Part shown: positions 26,883-36,300 of the stretch, piece after piece | How the letters are laid out: every line of letters begins with the position of its first letter | Position numbering within the stretch: the first letter of the stretch is position 1 | Assembly (NCBI GenBank): GCA_040393065.1 | Contig: JBEBUW010000011.1 | Location: forward strand, 1-64,000 | Direction: 5' to 3' | From: JACCWM01 sp040393065 | GTDB lineage: Bacteria; Myxococcota_A; Bradymonadia; Bradymonadales; Bradymonadaceae | DNA length: 64,000 bases | Notes under the pieces: model-generated | Databases searched by the model: none | What the model saw: only the letters and a program-made list of their open reading frames with translations | Told to the model about the DNA's origin: nothing | Translations under genes and position numbers: made by a program

Positions 26883-27413
26883 ATGAGCGAGGTTTTGGAG
26901 CAGGTTGAGAACGTTGTGGAAGGTGGGGAAATGGGGACGGAAGAGGTCGAAGTTGCGTCGCGGTTTGTGCGTGCGTTTATGAACGGGCAACCGATGGCGG
27001 AGATTTTCGAGATTCCGGAGTTGTATCTGGAGATGGTGGAGGAGCAGGCATACCAGATGTATAACGTGGGGCAGTATGAAACTGCGGAGACGTTGCTGAA
27101 AGGTGTGCGCGGGCTCGATCATCATCGGTATTATCCCTACATCCTGCTGGGGGATATTTATTTGCGTCAGAACCGGCTGGAGGATGCGGAAGTGGCGTTG
27201 CAGAAGGCGTATGAGTTGAAGCCGGACGACGTGTGTGTGGTTTTGAAGAACGCGGAGCTGCATGTGCGGCGGGGACGCCAGGCAGAGGGTAAAAAGATGC
27301 TGGAGCAGGTTATTGCGATGGCGGATGACAGCAATGCGCATTACCGGCGTGCTCAGGTATTGTTGGTTGCACTGGGGCGACCCGACAATACCGGAAAAGC
27401 AGAGAAAGAGTAG
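26883..27413 (+). CDS. SycD/LcrH-like TPR chaperone
   Basis: A 176-residue protein made of tetratricopeptide repeats. After an acidic N terminus comes IPELYLEMVEEQAYQMYNVG, then AETLLKGVRGLDHHRYYPYI and RLEDAEVALQKAYELKPDD. This order and the LDH motif at the end of the first repeat are features of SycD/LcrH/CesD class II chaperones of type III secretion, which bind translocator proteins in the cytoplasm. I chose ATG 26883 because agggaggcttgc gives a good ribosome-binding site; the longer frame lacks one. The gene upstream is the likely partner. No secretion apparatus gene is in the window. Confidence 0.6.
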   Translation: MSEVLEQVENVVEGGEMGTEEVEVASRFVRAFMNGQPMAEIFEIPELYLEMVEEQAYQMYNVGQYETAETLLKGVRGLDHHRYYPYILLGDIYLRQNRLEDAEVALQKAYELKPDDVCVVLKNAELHVRRGRQAEGKKMLEQVIAMADDSNAHYRRAQVLLVALGRPDNTGKAEKE

Positions 27414-27553
27414 GAATGCTCTGGTTAAACCAGGGGAGGGCCGCAGCCCGTGTTGACATGAAAGGCACATTTCACTACAGCTAGTAGGTCCGTGCCAGTT
27501 TGCTGACCGGGCTGTTGCATTCCGCCCTTCGAACAGAATGACCAGATTTGAGT

Positions 27554-29617
27554 ATGTTCATGCCTAAAGCGATAATTATTCGTCTTTTGACCCTGTTGGG
27601 TTTTGTGATCTTTGTTGGTGCTTGTAGTGACGGTGGAGATATTGACAACGTCGATACGTCAGTAATTCAGGTTTCTCCCTCAAGCATTTCATTTTCCCAG
27701 GTAAGAATTGGGGAGCGGGCCGTCGAGGATTTGTTTATTATGAATCTTTCGGACAACCCGATGCGGATTTTGACGCTGGAGCTGGAATCGCGAGACGGCG
27801 GGACGATCGCAGATTTGAAATTGTTGGATGTGGATGAGAATCCGCTTACAGAGCAGCGTCCGATCACGGTAGAGCCTCGTGGTGAGTACCTTTTGAAGGT
27901 TGAGTACAAGCCGACGAACGAGATTGCCAATCAGGGACGCATTCGCATTCTGGCCAACGATCCGACGTATAACAGAGATAAACCGCTGTTTGTGAACGTG
28001 GATACGCTGGCGAGTCGTCCGCAGCTGGATGTTCGTCCGGGCAGTGTACGGTTTGCGCGTATGCAGCCGGGAGGTCGTTCCGAGCAGACGATGGAGGTCA
28101 TCAATATCGGCTCGGCTCCGCTGATTCTTCATGAAGCGCCGGTTTATACGGGCGGCGAAGATTTCAGCATTGAACTGCCGGAGCGTGACTATCCGCTGAC
28201 GCTGGAGCCGTATGATGGAGACCTGGCTCAGGAATCGCCGGAAAAATATGTCTTGAATGTAAAGGTTGTGTATGTGCCAACGGGTCTGAATGCGGACCAG
28301 GGCGAAATCGTTCTGGTGTCGAATGATACGCGTGGTGCAGCGGCTGGTTCGGATCGCGGTACGCGCACGGTCGAGGTTCGTGCCAATGCTGATGCGCCGT
28401 GTATTCTGGTGGACGGCCGGACACGGAATATGGGTCAGGTGCCGATTGGTGGAAGCACGGTCGATCTGGTGACGGTGACCAACTGTGGTACGCAGCCGCT
28501 TGAAATCAGCGCGATCCGGGTAACGGAGGGCGAGGAGCTGTTTGAACTTCGTCTGGGCGACTGGGCGATTGATACGACGGGTGCTCTGGTAACGCCGGTC
28601 GTTCTGGCGCCAAATCAGAGCGATAATTTTGGCATCGCCTTTACGCCGTCGCAGCCGGGAGCGGAGCGCGGCAAGGTCGTGATTTCCAGCAATGATCAGG
28701 TTCAGCCGGAACTCGAAATTGATTTGCTTGCGCGTGGTTCGGATGGAATTTGCCCGATTGCGGATGCGACGGCAACGATCAAAGGTGTTTCTTCTGCGCC
28801 GCGTAAAGAGCTGAGTGCAGTACCGCTTCAGTATATTATTCTGGATGGTCGCTCGAGCTCGGACCCGGATGGCAGCGTGGTTTCCTATGAATGGGAAGTC
28901 CTGGAGAAGCCGATGGGAACGATTGTGACGCTTGGTAACGTTGGTAACGATACTTCTTTGAATCGTCGTGAGTTCCGTCTGTTTACGGCTGGAACCTACA
29001 AGATTGGTTTGAACGTTATCGACAACGAAGGTTTCCGTTCCTGTGAGCAGTCTGTGGTTACGATTCAGGCCGTTCCTGATCAGAAAGTTCATATTGAGCT
29101 TACCTGGACGAACCCGGCCGACCCGGATGAAAGCGATGGCATTGGTAGTGACGTCGACCTGCATTTTGTGAAGCTTGGACCCGGGAAGTGGTTTTTGCCG
29201 CCGTACGATATTTATTATAACAACTCCAACGCTGGTAAGGACGATATCTGGGCGCCGGAGCGTCCGAGTCTTGATATCGACGTTACGACGGGTGCTGGTC
29301 CGGAGAACGTGACGCTGGATAATCCGGATGAGTGTCAGTGGTATGGAATCGGGGTGCATTATTTCCGTCAGCAATTTGGAACGGCGTATGCAACGATCCG
29401 TGTGTATATCAACACTGTGTTGGTATATGAGGCGTTGCACAAACCGATGACAGCCGGCGGCCAGTTCTGGGATGTTGCGCGCATCCACTGGCAAAATGGT
29501 AATGCGACGATTCTTGAGTATGACGAGCTTTACCCGGCGTCTCTGGCTGGCTCGGCCCCGTTTATTACCGATGACATGAAGGCCAGTGGCCTTTGCACGG
29601 CTCAGAATCTTTACTGA
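27554..29617 (+). CDS. Large lipoprotein, choice-of-anchor and PKD-like domains
   Basis: A 687-residue exported lipoprotein whose signal ends in VGAC. The N-terminal ~400 residues consist of ASH/choice-of-anchor-D-type repeats (VSPSSISFSQVRIGERAVED; RPGSVRFARMQPGGRSEQTM; TRNMGQVPIGGSTVDLVTVT), each with a ~100-residue period. A PKD-like domain is at about 410-510 (YIILDGRSSSDPDGSVVSYEWE). The C terminus (about 510-687) holds a beta-rich domain with DESDGIGSDVDLHFV. Proteins of this plan are common at the cell surface of Myxococcota, function unknown. The start could be 27554 or 27560; both give a signal peptide. Confidence 0.75.
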   Translation: MFMPKAIIIRLLTLLGFVIFVGACSDGGDIDNVDTSVIQVSPSSISFSQVRIGERAVEDLFIMNLSDNPMRILTLELESRDGGTIADLKLLDVDENPLTEQRPITVEPRGEYLLKVEYKPTNEIANQGRIRILANDPTYNRDKPLFVNVDTLASRPQLDVRPGSVRFARMQPGGRSEQTMEVINIGSAPLILHEAPVYTGGEDFSIELPERDYPLTLEPYDGDLAQESPEKYVLNVKVVYVPTGLNADQGEIVLVSNDTRGAAAGSDRGTRTVEVRANADAPCILVDGRTRNMGQVPIGGSTVDLVTVTNCGTQPLEISAIRVTEGEELFELRLGDWAIDTTGALVTPVVLAPNQSDNFGIAFTPSQPGAERGKVVISSNDQVQPELEIDLLARGSDGICPIADATATIKGVSSAPRKELSAVPLQYIILDGRSSSDPDGSVVSYEWEVLEKPMGTIVTLGNVGNDTSLNRREFRLFTAGTYKIGLNVIDNEGFRSCEQSVVTIQAVPDQKVHIELTWTNPADPDESDGIGSDVDLHFVKLGPGKWFLPPYDIYYNNSNAGKDDIWAPERPSLDIDVTTGAGPENVTLDNPDECQWYGIGVHYFRQQFGTAYATIRVYINTVLVYEALHKPMTAGGQFWDVARIHWQNGNATILEYDELYPASLAGSAPFITDDMKASGLCTAQNLY

Positions 29618-29638
29618 GACCTCGTACGATTGAGGAAT

Positions 29639-29667
29639 GTGAGCTACCCTGATGGTGGGTAGCTCAC
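29639..29667 (+). terminator. Perfect 11-bp hairpin downstream of lipoprotein gene
   Basis: GTGAGCTACCC (29639-29649) pairs perfectly with GGGTAGCTCAC (29657-29667) over a 7-base loop. It starts 21 bp after the stop codon. No T-run follows on either strand, so it is either a weak terminator, an mRNA-stabilising hairpin or a protein-binding dyad. Confidence 0.5.
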
Positions 29668-29741
29668 GTCCCCGAAATCGGTAGCCAGCCTGGGGGCGCA
29701 ATGCTCCTGTATGCATCCACCGCTCGATCAGGAAGGACAGT

Positions 29742-31991
29742 ATGCCCGTAACCGAGACGATTTGTCCGGAATGTGGTGAAAAGAGCAGCGATCCCACTTG
29801 GTGCGATTATTGTGGAGCGGCTCGCAGGCCGAGCCACGACATGGAAGCCACCAGTAGTCCGTGGCTGGGAGTTGATAGCGAATATTCGGCTTCATTGCGT
29901 GGCGAGGCTATCCCCGGATCGGGAACCACATCAGAAGACTTTCAAGTACATTTTCGGCTGACGGAGTTACGTGAGCATTATGCGTCGCGTCGGGTGTTTT
30001 TTGCCTCGGTCACAGATGTGGTCAGCCTGTCGCCTGGATGTTCGGCGGAAACGCTGTCGAGAATGACTGCGTTTTTGAAGTCTCATATCTATTTGATCGA
30101 AGAAATACAGTCGGCTTCTGAGGGGCATGCAGAGAGTAGGCTCGCGGAGCATCTCAAGGTGTTTGTGCGGCAACCGCTGTTTCGGGGTTATCATGGAACG
30201 CATCAGATTCTGGTGTACATCGATAATGCCGGCATGACGCTTGAGGAAGTGGTTGATATTTCTCGGCAGCAGCTTTTGTTTCCTCAGGTTCGGGATGCGT
30301 TTCTGGCGGTTCTGGATGCCGTGGAGAAGTTGCACAATGCGGGCTATTTGCATTTGCGGCTGGCGCCCTGGAATGTACGGATTATGGATCCGGCGGAGTC
30401 GGACGGGTTTCCTCGTGAGTTTTTGCAGCAGGCCTTTGCTGAAGAACGGCTTCGGGAAGATCTGGCGCGTACCTATACGGGCCTGGAACTGGGGGATGAT
30501 CTGTCGTCGGAGCCGATTTATGATGGTGGGGCGGGCGAACACGGGTTTCAGGAGCGCGGGGCAACACTGATTGAGATCGCTCCGATTTCGGCTACGCGCG
30601 ACGACGATTATGGCGCTGGTCTGGGGCAGGGGCATGAAACGGATGTTACGGACGGGGGTATTAGAAGTTCGGCTGAAAGCACATCGTTTGAGCAGGACAT
30701 TGATGACGATTTTTATGTCGAGGAAACCTCTATTTCACATGATGCTGCGCGACGAGGCGCGGTTGACGAGGGGCTGACTGCGATCTTTGATGATGTGCTC
30801 GAGTTTTACCCGCGTGGGATGCAGAACGATGTGGATGCCGTTGTGGTGGGGTTTTCGGCGCCTGAGATGATGGGACGTTCCTACGTGGTGGTGGATGAGG
30901 CGGCTGACGTATTTAGTCTCGGGATGGTGTTGTATTACCTGGTATCCGGGGAAGTGCCGCCGGTTTCAGTGTATACGCGGCATACGCCGGCTGTGCCTGC
31001 GCGAAATTTCCGGCCTTCGTTTCCGCCGGGGTTGCAGGCTGTGATTTCGCGGGCGACGCGTCCCCATCCCCAGGATCGTTATCCGACGTTGCGTGAGTTT
31101 CGGCGGGCGTTTGTTGAGGCGTGCCATGTGATGGAGCAGCGCTCACGAACGAATCGGTATTCGGCGCCGGCGATGCAGCTGGCTTCGGATACGCATATTG
31201 GAATTGCCAAGAAGCGTCGTAATCCAACGAATCAGGATCATGTTTTTTCGGCGATGGCTGATGACGGATTGTTCGGACTGGTTGTGGTGGCAGATGGCGT
31301 TTCCACAGCGAGTTTTGGGTCCGGCGATCTGGCGAGCGGTGCGCTGGCGAAGGAAGCTGCGCGGGCGTGGGATGATATGTTGCCATCCTATCTAATGGAT
31401 GAGCCGATGGATGACGCGGCGATTATCCAGACGATTCTGACGCGGGCGAATCAGCTGATCGTGGACTATGTGAATACGCATTTTCAGCCGTTTTATGGCA
31501 GTCCGCATGAGGTCATGGGGTCGACGGCGCTGGTGGCCATTATACGACATGGCGTGGTGACGCTGGCGAGTCTGGGCGATAGCAGGGCGTATTTGCAGCG
31601 TGGAGCCGGGCTGGAACAGCTTACGATTGACCACAATTTGTGGACGTTGAGCATTCTGGAGGGCGTGCCTGCAGATAATGCGCTGGCGATGCCGCATGGC
31701 GATGCGCTGGCGCGTTGCCTGGGGACGTTCCACGTACAGCAGGGACGTCTGGTGGCAGTACCGCCGCAGCCGGATTTCTTCCGGTTTACGGTGACGCAGG
31801 GCGATACAGTTTTGTTGACAACGGACGGGCTGGTGGACTTTGGCGGGGCGAATATGCTGGTAGCCGAAGACAATATCCTGGCCATCCTGTTATCAGAGCC
31901 CGAGCCTTCGCTTGCCTGTCTGGAAATGATCCTGCTCGCCAATCGTGGCGGCGGCGGCGACAATATCGGGTTGGCGATTGCCCGTTTTTAG
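29742..31991 (+). CDS. Zinc ribbon, pseudokinase and PP2C phosphatase fusion
   Basis: A 749-residue protein. Residues 8-26 form a zinc ribbon (CPECGEKSSDPTWCDYC). About 65-470 is kinase-like: the catalytic-loop position reads HLRLAPWNV, so Asp and Lys of HRDxKxxN are missing, and no DFG is seen; the C lobe (GFSAPEMMG, DVFSLGMVLYYLVSGEVPP, RYPTLREFRRAF) is well kept. About 480-749 is a PP2C-type phosphatase with intact motifs RNPTNQDH, VVADGVS, GSTALVAII, LGDSRAYL, LLTTDGLVDF and GGDNIGLAI. The plan suggests a regulatory pseudokinase controlling an attached phosphatase. A ~160-residue acidic insert divides the kinase-like part. Confidence 0.85.
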   Translation: MPVTETICPECGEKSSDPTWCDYCGAARRPSHDMEATSSPWLGVDSEYSASLRGEAIPGSGTTSEDFQVHFRLTELREHYASRRVFFASVTDVVSLSPGCSAETLSRMTAFLKSHIYLIEEIQSASEGHAESRLAEHLKVFVRQPLFRGYHGTHQILVYIDNAGMTLEEVVDISRQQLLFPQVRDAFLAVLDAVEKLHNAGYLHLRLAPWNVRIMDPAESDGFPREFLQQAFAEERLREDLARTYTGLELGDDLSSEPIYDGGAGEHGFQERGATLIEIAPISATRDDDYGAGLGQGHETDVTDGGIRSSAESTSFEQDIDDDFYVEETSISHDAARRGAVDEGLTAIFDDVLEFYPRGMQNDVDAVVVGFSAPEMMGRSYVVVDEAADVFSLGMVLYYLVSGEVPPVSVYTRHTPAVPARNFRPSFPPGLQAVISRATRPHPQDRYPTLREFRRAFVEACHVMEQRSRTNRYSAPAMQLASDTHIGIAKKRRNPTNQDHVFSAMADDGLFGLVVVADGVSTASFGSGDLASGALAKEAARAWDDMLPSYLMDEPMDDAAIIQTILTRANQLIVDYVNTHFQPFYGSPHEVMGSTALVAIIRHGVVTLASLGDSRAYLQRGAGLEQLTIDHNLWTLSILEGVPADNALAMPHGDALARCLGTFHVQQGRLVAVPPQPDFFRFTVTQGDTVLLTTDGLVDFGGANMLVAEDNILAILLSEPEPSLACLEMILLANRGGGGDNIGLAIARF

Positions 31992-32033
31992 GCCCGCCGC
32001 AGGCGTTGGTTTGTGGATAAGAAAGATTGGGTG

Positions 32034-32080
32034 GTGCGCGGCGTTTCCACCCGTCGGCTGAGGCCTCGCTGCGCGTGTGG
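32034..32080. repeat. Fragment of GC-palindromic repeat
   Basis: The stretch gtgcgcggcgtttccaccc followed by gtcggctgaggcctcgctgc resembles the element between dapB and the helicase gene (23553-23645). It lies directly before the 42-bp array. Confidence 0.45.
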
Positions 32081-32093
32081 GCGTTGTGGTTTG

Positions 32094-32276
32094 TGGTCGA
32101 TGACCGATCCAAACGTCAAAAAACTACAAGCCTGTGCGGTAGTCGACCGGTTCCGGTGTCAAAAAATGAAAATCTGTGCGGTCGATGACCGATCCAAACG
32201 TCAAAAAACTACAAGCCTGTGCGGTAGTCGACCGGTTCCGGTGTCAAAAAATGAAAATCTGTGCGGTCGATGACCG
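32094..32276. repeat. Tandem array of 42/43-bp units with dyads
   Basis: An exact 85-bp unit occurs twice in a row (32098-32182 and 32183-32267). Each 85-bp unit is itself two related halves of 43 and 42 bp, both with a gaccg head, a gtcaaaaaa core and ctgtgcggt. A dyad marks each half: cggtagtcgaccg (32137, 32222) alternates with cggtcgatgaccg (32179, 32264), plus a first ggtcgatgacc near 32095. Dyad spacing is 42-43 bp. The 85-bp period is not a multiple of three, so it is not protein coding. It lies between two converging genes. Confidence 0.85.
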
Positions 32277-32286
32277 AGCCGGGGGA

Positions 32287-33366
32287 TTATTCGCCGCGGA
32301 GTCTGGCGGCGTAATCGAGAGTTTCCTGGGGTACGAAGCCGGGAGGGGGCGCTTTGCGGGTGGTCTGGTCTGTGAATTGTGGGTGGTGGTTCTGGATCCA
32401 CTGCACGGTATCGCGCAGGGTTTCGTTGGGGTTGCGGGGTTTCCAGCCGAGTTCCTGATGGGCGCGTGAGGAGCCGATGTACCAGAAGTAGCGGGCCATA
32501 TCGACGCTGACAGGATCGAGGTCGGCGGTTTTGCCGACGCTGCGCAGGGCGGCGTCGAGAAGGCGCGAGCCGAAGAGGGCGGCTTTGTCGGGGATGGGGA
32601 GTCTGGGGGCCGGGATGCCGGAGATTTCTTCGAGGCGTTTGAAGAAGTCGGTGAGTGTGAGGTTGCAGGCGCCGAGCAGGTAGGTGGAGCCGGGCCGGGC
32701 TTTGTCCATGGCGAGGATGAAGGCCTGTGCGGCGTCGCGGGCGTCGACGAAGGAGATGCCGCCGGAGAGGGAGGCGGGGATTTTTTTCTGCAGGAAAAGG
32801 ACGACGTCGCCGGTGGAGCTCTGGCGGTGGTCGCCGGGGCCGAGCAGCAGGGTGGGCCGCATCAGGACGATGGGCATGTTGTGGTCTTTGATGGCGTCCT
32901 GGCAAACGCGCTCGGCGTAGATTTTGGAGAGGTAGTAGGGCCACGGGCCGACCAGGTGTTCGACGAAGGGAGAATCGTCGGTGGCGACGGTGTCGGCGGA
33001 TTTACTGACGCCGACGGTGCCGCTGGTGGAAGCGATGACGATTTTTTCGAGTTTTTCTGTGCCGTTGGCGCGCAGGGCTTCGAGCAAAAGGCGTGTACCG
33101 TCGACGTGCAGTGCGTACATGCGGTGTGCGTGGCGCGGGTCGCGTTCGACTTTTCCGGCCAGGTGGTAGACGCGGGTGACGCCGTCGGTGGCGCGGGCCA
33201 GGTCGGCGACGTTGGTGAAGTCGCCGACGATGATTTCGACGCCGAGGTCGGCCAGTTCATGGTCAAAGTTGCGGGTCAGTGCGCGGACGGTTTCTCCGCG
33301 CTCGACGAGCTGTTCGACAAGGTGACGGCCGAGGAAGCCGGTGGCGCCGGTGACGAGTGTGGTCAT
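32287..33366 (-). CDS. NAD(P)-dependent extended SDR
   Basis: A 359-residue extended short-chain dehydrogenase/epimerase. MTTLVTGATGFLGRHLVEQL is the nucleotide loop. VYHLAGKVERDP, STSGTVGVS and YYLSKIYAERVC (catalytic Tyr and Lys) follow; VLMRPTLLLGPGD and ISFVDARDAAQA are typical of dihydroflavonol-reductase/3-beta-hydroxysteroid dehydrogenase-like members. It is the last gene of a four-gene minus-strand cluster with lipid-enzyme functions, 27 bp after the multidomain gene, so its substrate is probably a lipid or lipid-linked ketone. The exact reaction cannot be read from the sequence. Confidence 0.85.
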   Translation of the reverse strand: MTTLVTGATGFLGRHLVEQLVERGETVRALTRNFDHELADLGVEIIVGDFTNVADLARATDGVTRVYHLAGKVERDPRHAHRMYALHVDGTRLLLEALRANGTEKLEKIVIASTSGTVGVSKSADTVATDDSPFVEHLVGPWPYYLSKIYAERVCQDAIKDHNMPIVLMRPTLLLGPGDHRQSSTGDVVLFLQKKIPASLSGGISFVDARDAAQAFILAMDKARPGSTYLLGACNLTLTDFFKRLEEISGIPAPRLPIPDKAALFGSRLLDAALRSVGKTADLDPVSVDMARYFWYIGSSRAHQELGWKPRNPNETLRDTVQWIQNHHPQFTDQTTRKAPPPGFVPQETLDYAARLRGE

Positions 33367-33393
33367 GGGAAAATCTTGGGGTTTGAATCAGGT

Positions 33394-36300
33394 TTAGAGT
33401 TGGAAAACGGCCTGGAAACGCATGAGCAGAGCAGGATCGTTGGTTTTGATGACGCCGGAAATGAACTCGTCGTAGGAAGGGACGTAGCTTTCCTCGACGA
33501 TTTTGCGGAAGATTTCCGGGCTGGTTTTGACGACGCAATCTGCCTGTGCAGCGACTTTGCCCTGGAAGACGGCGCACTGGTCGGCGTTAACGGTGACGGT
33601 CCACTTGTGGTGGTCGTTGTTGCCGAGGCTGAAGTAGAAATTGACGGGGCTGTCGACCTGGTTGCGCGTGAATTTTTCGGGCAGCGAGGTAAACAGGGGT
33701 TCGAGGTCTTGCTCGAGTTGTCTGGGGCCGGTGCCGCCGCGTGCGTCGCGCAGGGCTTCGACGGCAGCGTGTGCGCGGGTGCTGATGTGTTCGAAGCGCT
33801 CGGTGGGCGACATGTCTTTGGTTTCGCGTTTGAGGTCGAGCGCGCTGATGGGTTTGCCGATGTAGACTTTGAGGTTTCGGGCAGTCGGCGAGGGGAGTTT
33901 CTGGCCTTTGGGCAGCGCGCGGTGTGTGCCTTCGATGAAGATCGGCAGGATGTCGACGACCTGAGAGTCGACCAGGTATCCGAGGCCGCGGCGGAAGGGG
34001 CGGAGTTTGCCGTCGGTGGAGCGGGTGCCTTCGGGGAACATCAGCAGCATTTCGCCCTGGCGCAGTGCGTTGTAGGCGTTGCCGAGCGAGTCTTCCATGG
34101 AGCCAGAACGTTCGACGGGCAAGAGGTTGGTGAAGTTTTTGAAGAAGGTTTTGCGCGCTTTGTTGCGGAAGAAATAGTCGGCAGCGGCCAGTGCACGGAT
34201 GTCGGCGCCGTATTCACCGAGCGCGTATTTTACCAGTCCCATGTCGAGGTGGCTGGAGTGGTTGGCGATCACGATGACGTTGGGGTTGTGGTACGGGATG
34301 TTGGCGCGGCCAAAGACTTCGACGTTGAACAGGCGGTCGTAGGCGCGCATCTGGGATTTGTGCAGGGCCTTTTTGGCGACGCGTGCAAAGGCCGGGTTGA
34401 CCGGGATTTCGCCCACTTTTGCGACGGTGGAAGTGCTGGTGGAGATTTTGACCAGCGCGGTGGAGGCGTTGTCTTTGCCGGCAAGCAGATCCTGGAGTTC
34501 GCCGACGGTCTGGATTTGCGTGAGCTGTGCGGACGGGATGTGGAATCCGCGTGTTTCCAGGATGCTGGCGAGTTCGATGACCATGAGGCTGTCGAAGCCG
34601 AGGTCGTCCTGGAAATGGGTGGCATTGTGGATGCGTGCCGGGTCGAAATCGGCGAGTTTTCCGATGGCGTTGTCGAGCCATGCCCAGGTGGTGTCTTCGA
34701 TATCGGCGGGAAGCTCGGCCTGTTCTTCGGCGGCCATGAGGCGTTCGAGGATTTTGACGACGTCGCGGCGCAGGATTTTGCGCGTGGCGGTTCGTGGGAA
34801 TTCCTCGTCCCAGAAACGGATGATCTGCAGACGGTTGTGGGCAGCGACGCGTGCGCCTTCGACGCGGAGCCATTCGCGGATGGCTGCACGGGTTTCGGCG
34901 ATTTGTTCGGCGGTGGCGTCATCGTCGAGCGTGGGGCGGATCAGGCAGGCGACGCGTTCGGCGCCGTTGCCGTCGGGGATGCCGACGATGGAGAACTCTT
35001 CGACGTGCGGGCAATCCGCGTAGAGTTCTTCGAGTTCGTCGGGATATACGTTTTTGCCGCCGGAAGTGATGATGACTTCTTTTTCGCGTCCGACGATGGT
35101 GAGGCGGCCTTTGGAGTCGATGCGGCCGAGGTCGCCGGTGTGGAGCCAGCCATCCTGGACGGCTTTGTGGGTTTCTTCTTCGCGTCCCAGGTAGCCGAGC
35201 ATGACGTTGGGGCCGCGGGCGATGATTTCGCCGACGCCTTCGAGGTTGGGATCTTTGATGTCGATTTCGATGCCGGGCAGGGCGCGGCCGACGCTGCCGG
35301 GATAGAAGCCCTGGTCGGGGCGGTTGACGGTCAGGACGGGCGCGGCTTCGGTGAGGCCGTAGCCTTCGTAGAGGTCAAATCCCATGCCGTAGAAGGCTTT
35401 GAGGACGTTTTCGGGCAGGGCGGCGCCGCCGGAGATCAGGTATTTGATGCGGCCGCCGAAGCCCTGGTGGACGACGCCAAAGAGGGTCGGGCCGAGGTTG
35501 ATTTTGAAGCGTTCGCGCAGGGTTTTGTTGATTTCGAGCAGATTGTTGAAAATTGCGCGTACAGGTGCGGGTGCGTCGTCGATTTGTTGTTCGACGCGGC
35601 GGTGCAAGAGCTGCCAGAGCGCGGGTACGCCGATGAGGGCGGTGACGCGTGTGGACTTTAGGGCGGAGCTGAGTTCGTCGCCGGAGATTTCTTCTAAGTA
35701 GGTGATGGTGGAGCCACGCGACAGCGGCATCAAAAATCCGCAGGCGAATTCAAACGTGTGGTGCAGGGGCAAAACGCTCAAGAATCCGTCGCGCTCGTTG
35801 ATGCGGAAGGTCTGGTTGAGGCTTGCCAGCAGGTTCGTGAAGTTCTGGTGCGTGAGCATCACACCTTTGGGGTTTCCGGTGGTGCCGGAGGTGTAGATCA
35901 GGCTGGCGAGCGGTTTGCCGTCGCTTGCGGCTTTGACGAGTGCAGTGGAAATGGCGTCGTCTGTGGCCGCGGCGGCATCGGCGGCTGCGTCGACGACTTC
36001 GGTGCCAAGCGCCAGGGTAAAGAGCTGGCTGAAGCTGACGACGTGTGCGGGCAGGCCGGCACTGGCGAGGCTTTCGGTGAGTTCCTGGCCGAGTTTCTCG
36101 AGGACAGCGTCGCTGAGGATGATGCATTGTGCGCGGCTTGAGAGTGCGACGTTGGTGATTTGCTGCGCGTTGGAGGCGGAGTCGACGGGGACGCCGATGC
36201 CGCCGGATTTGAGGATGCCGAAGTAGGCCATGCCCCATTGCGGGCGGTTTTCGCCGACGAGCAGAACGGGGCGGCCAGTAGTGACGCCGACGCCTTTGAG

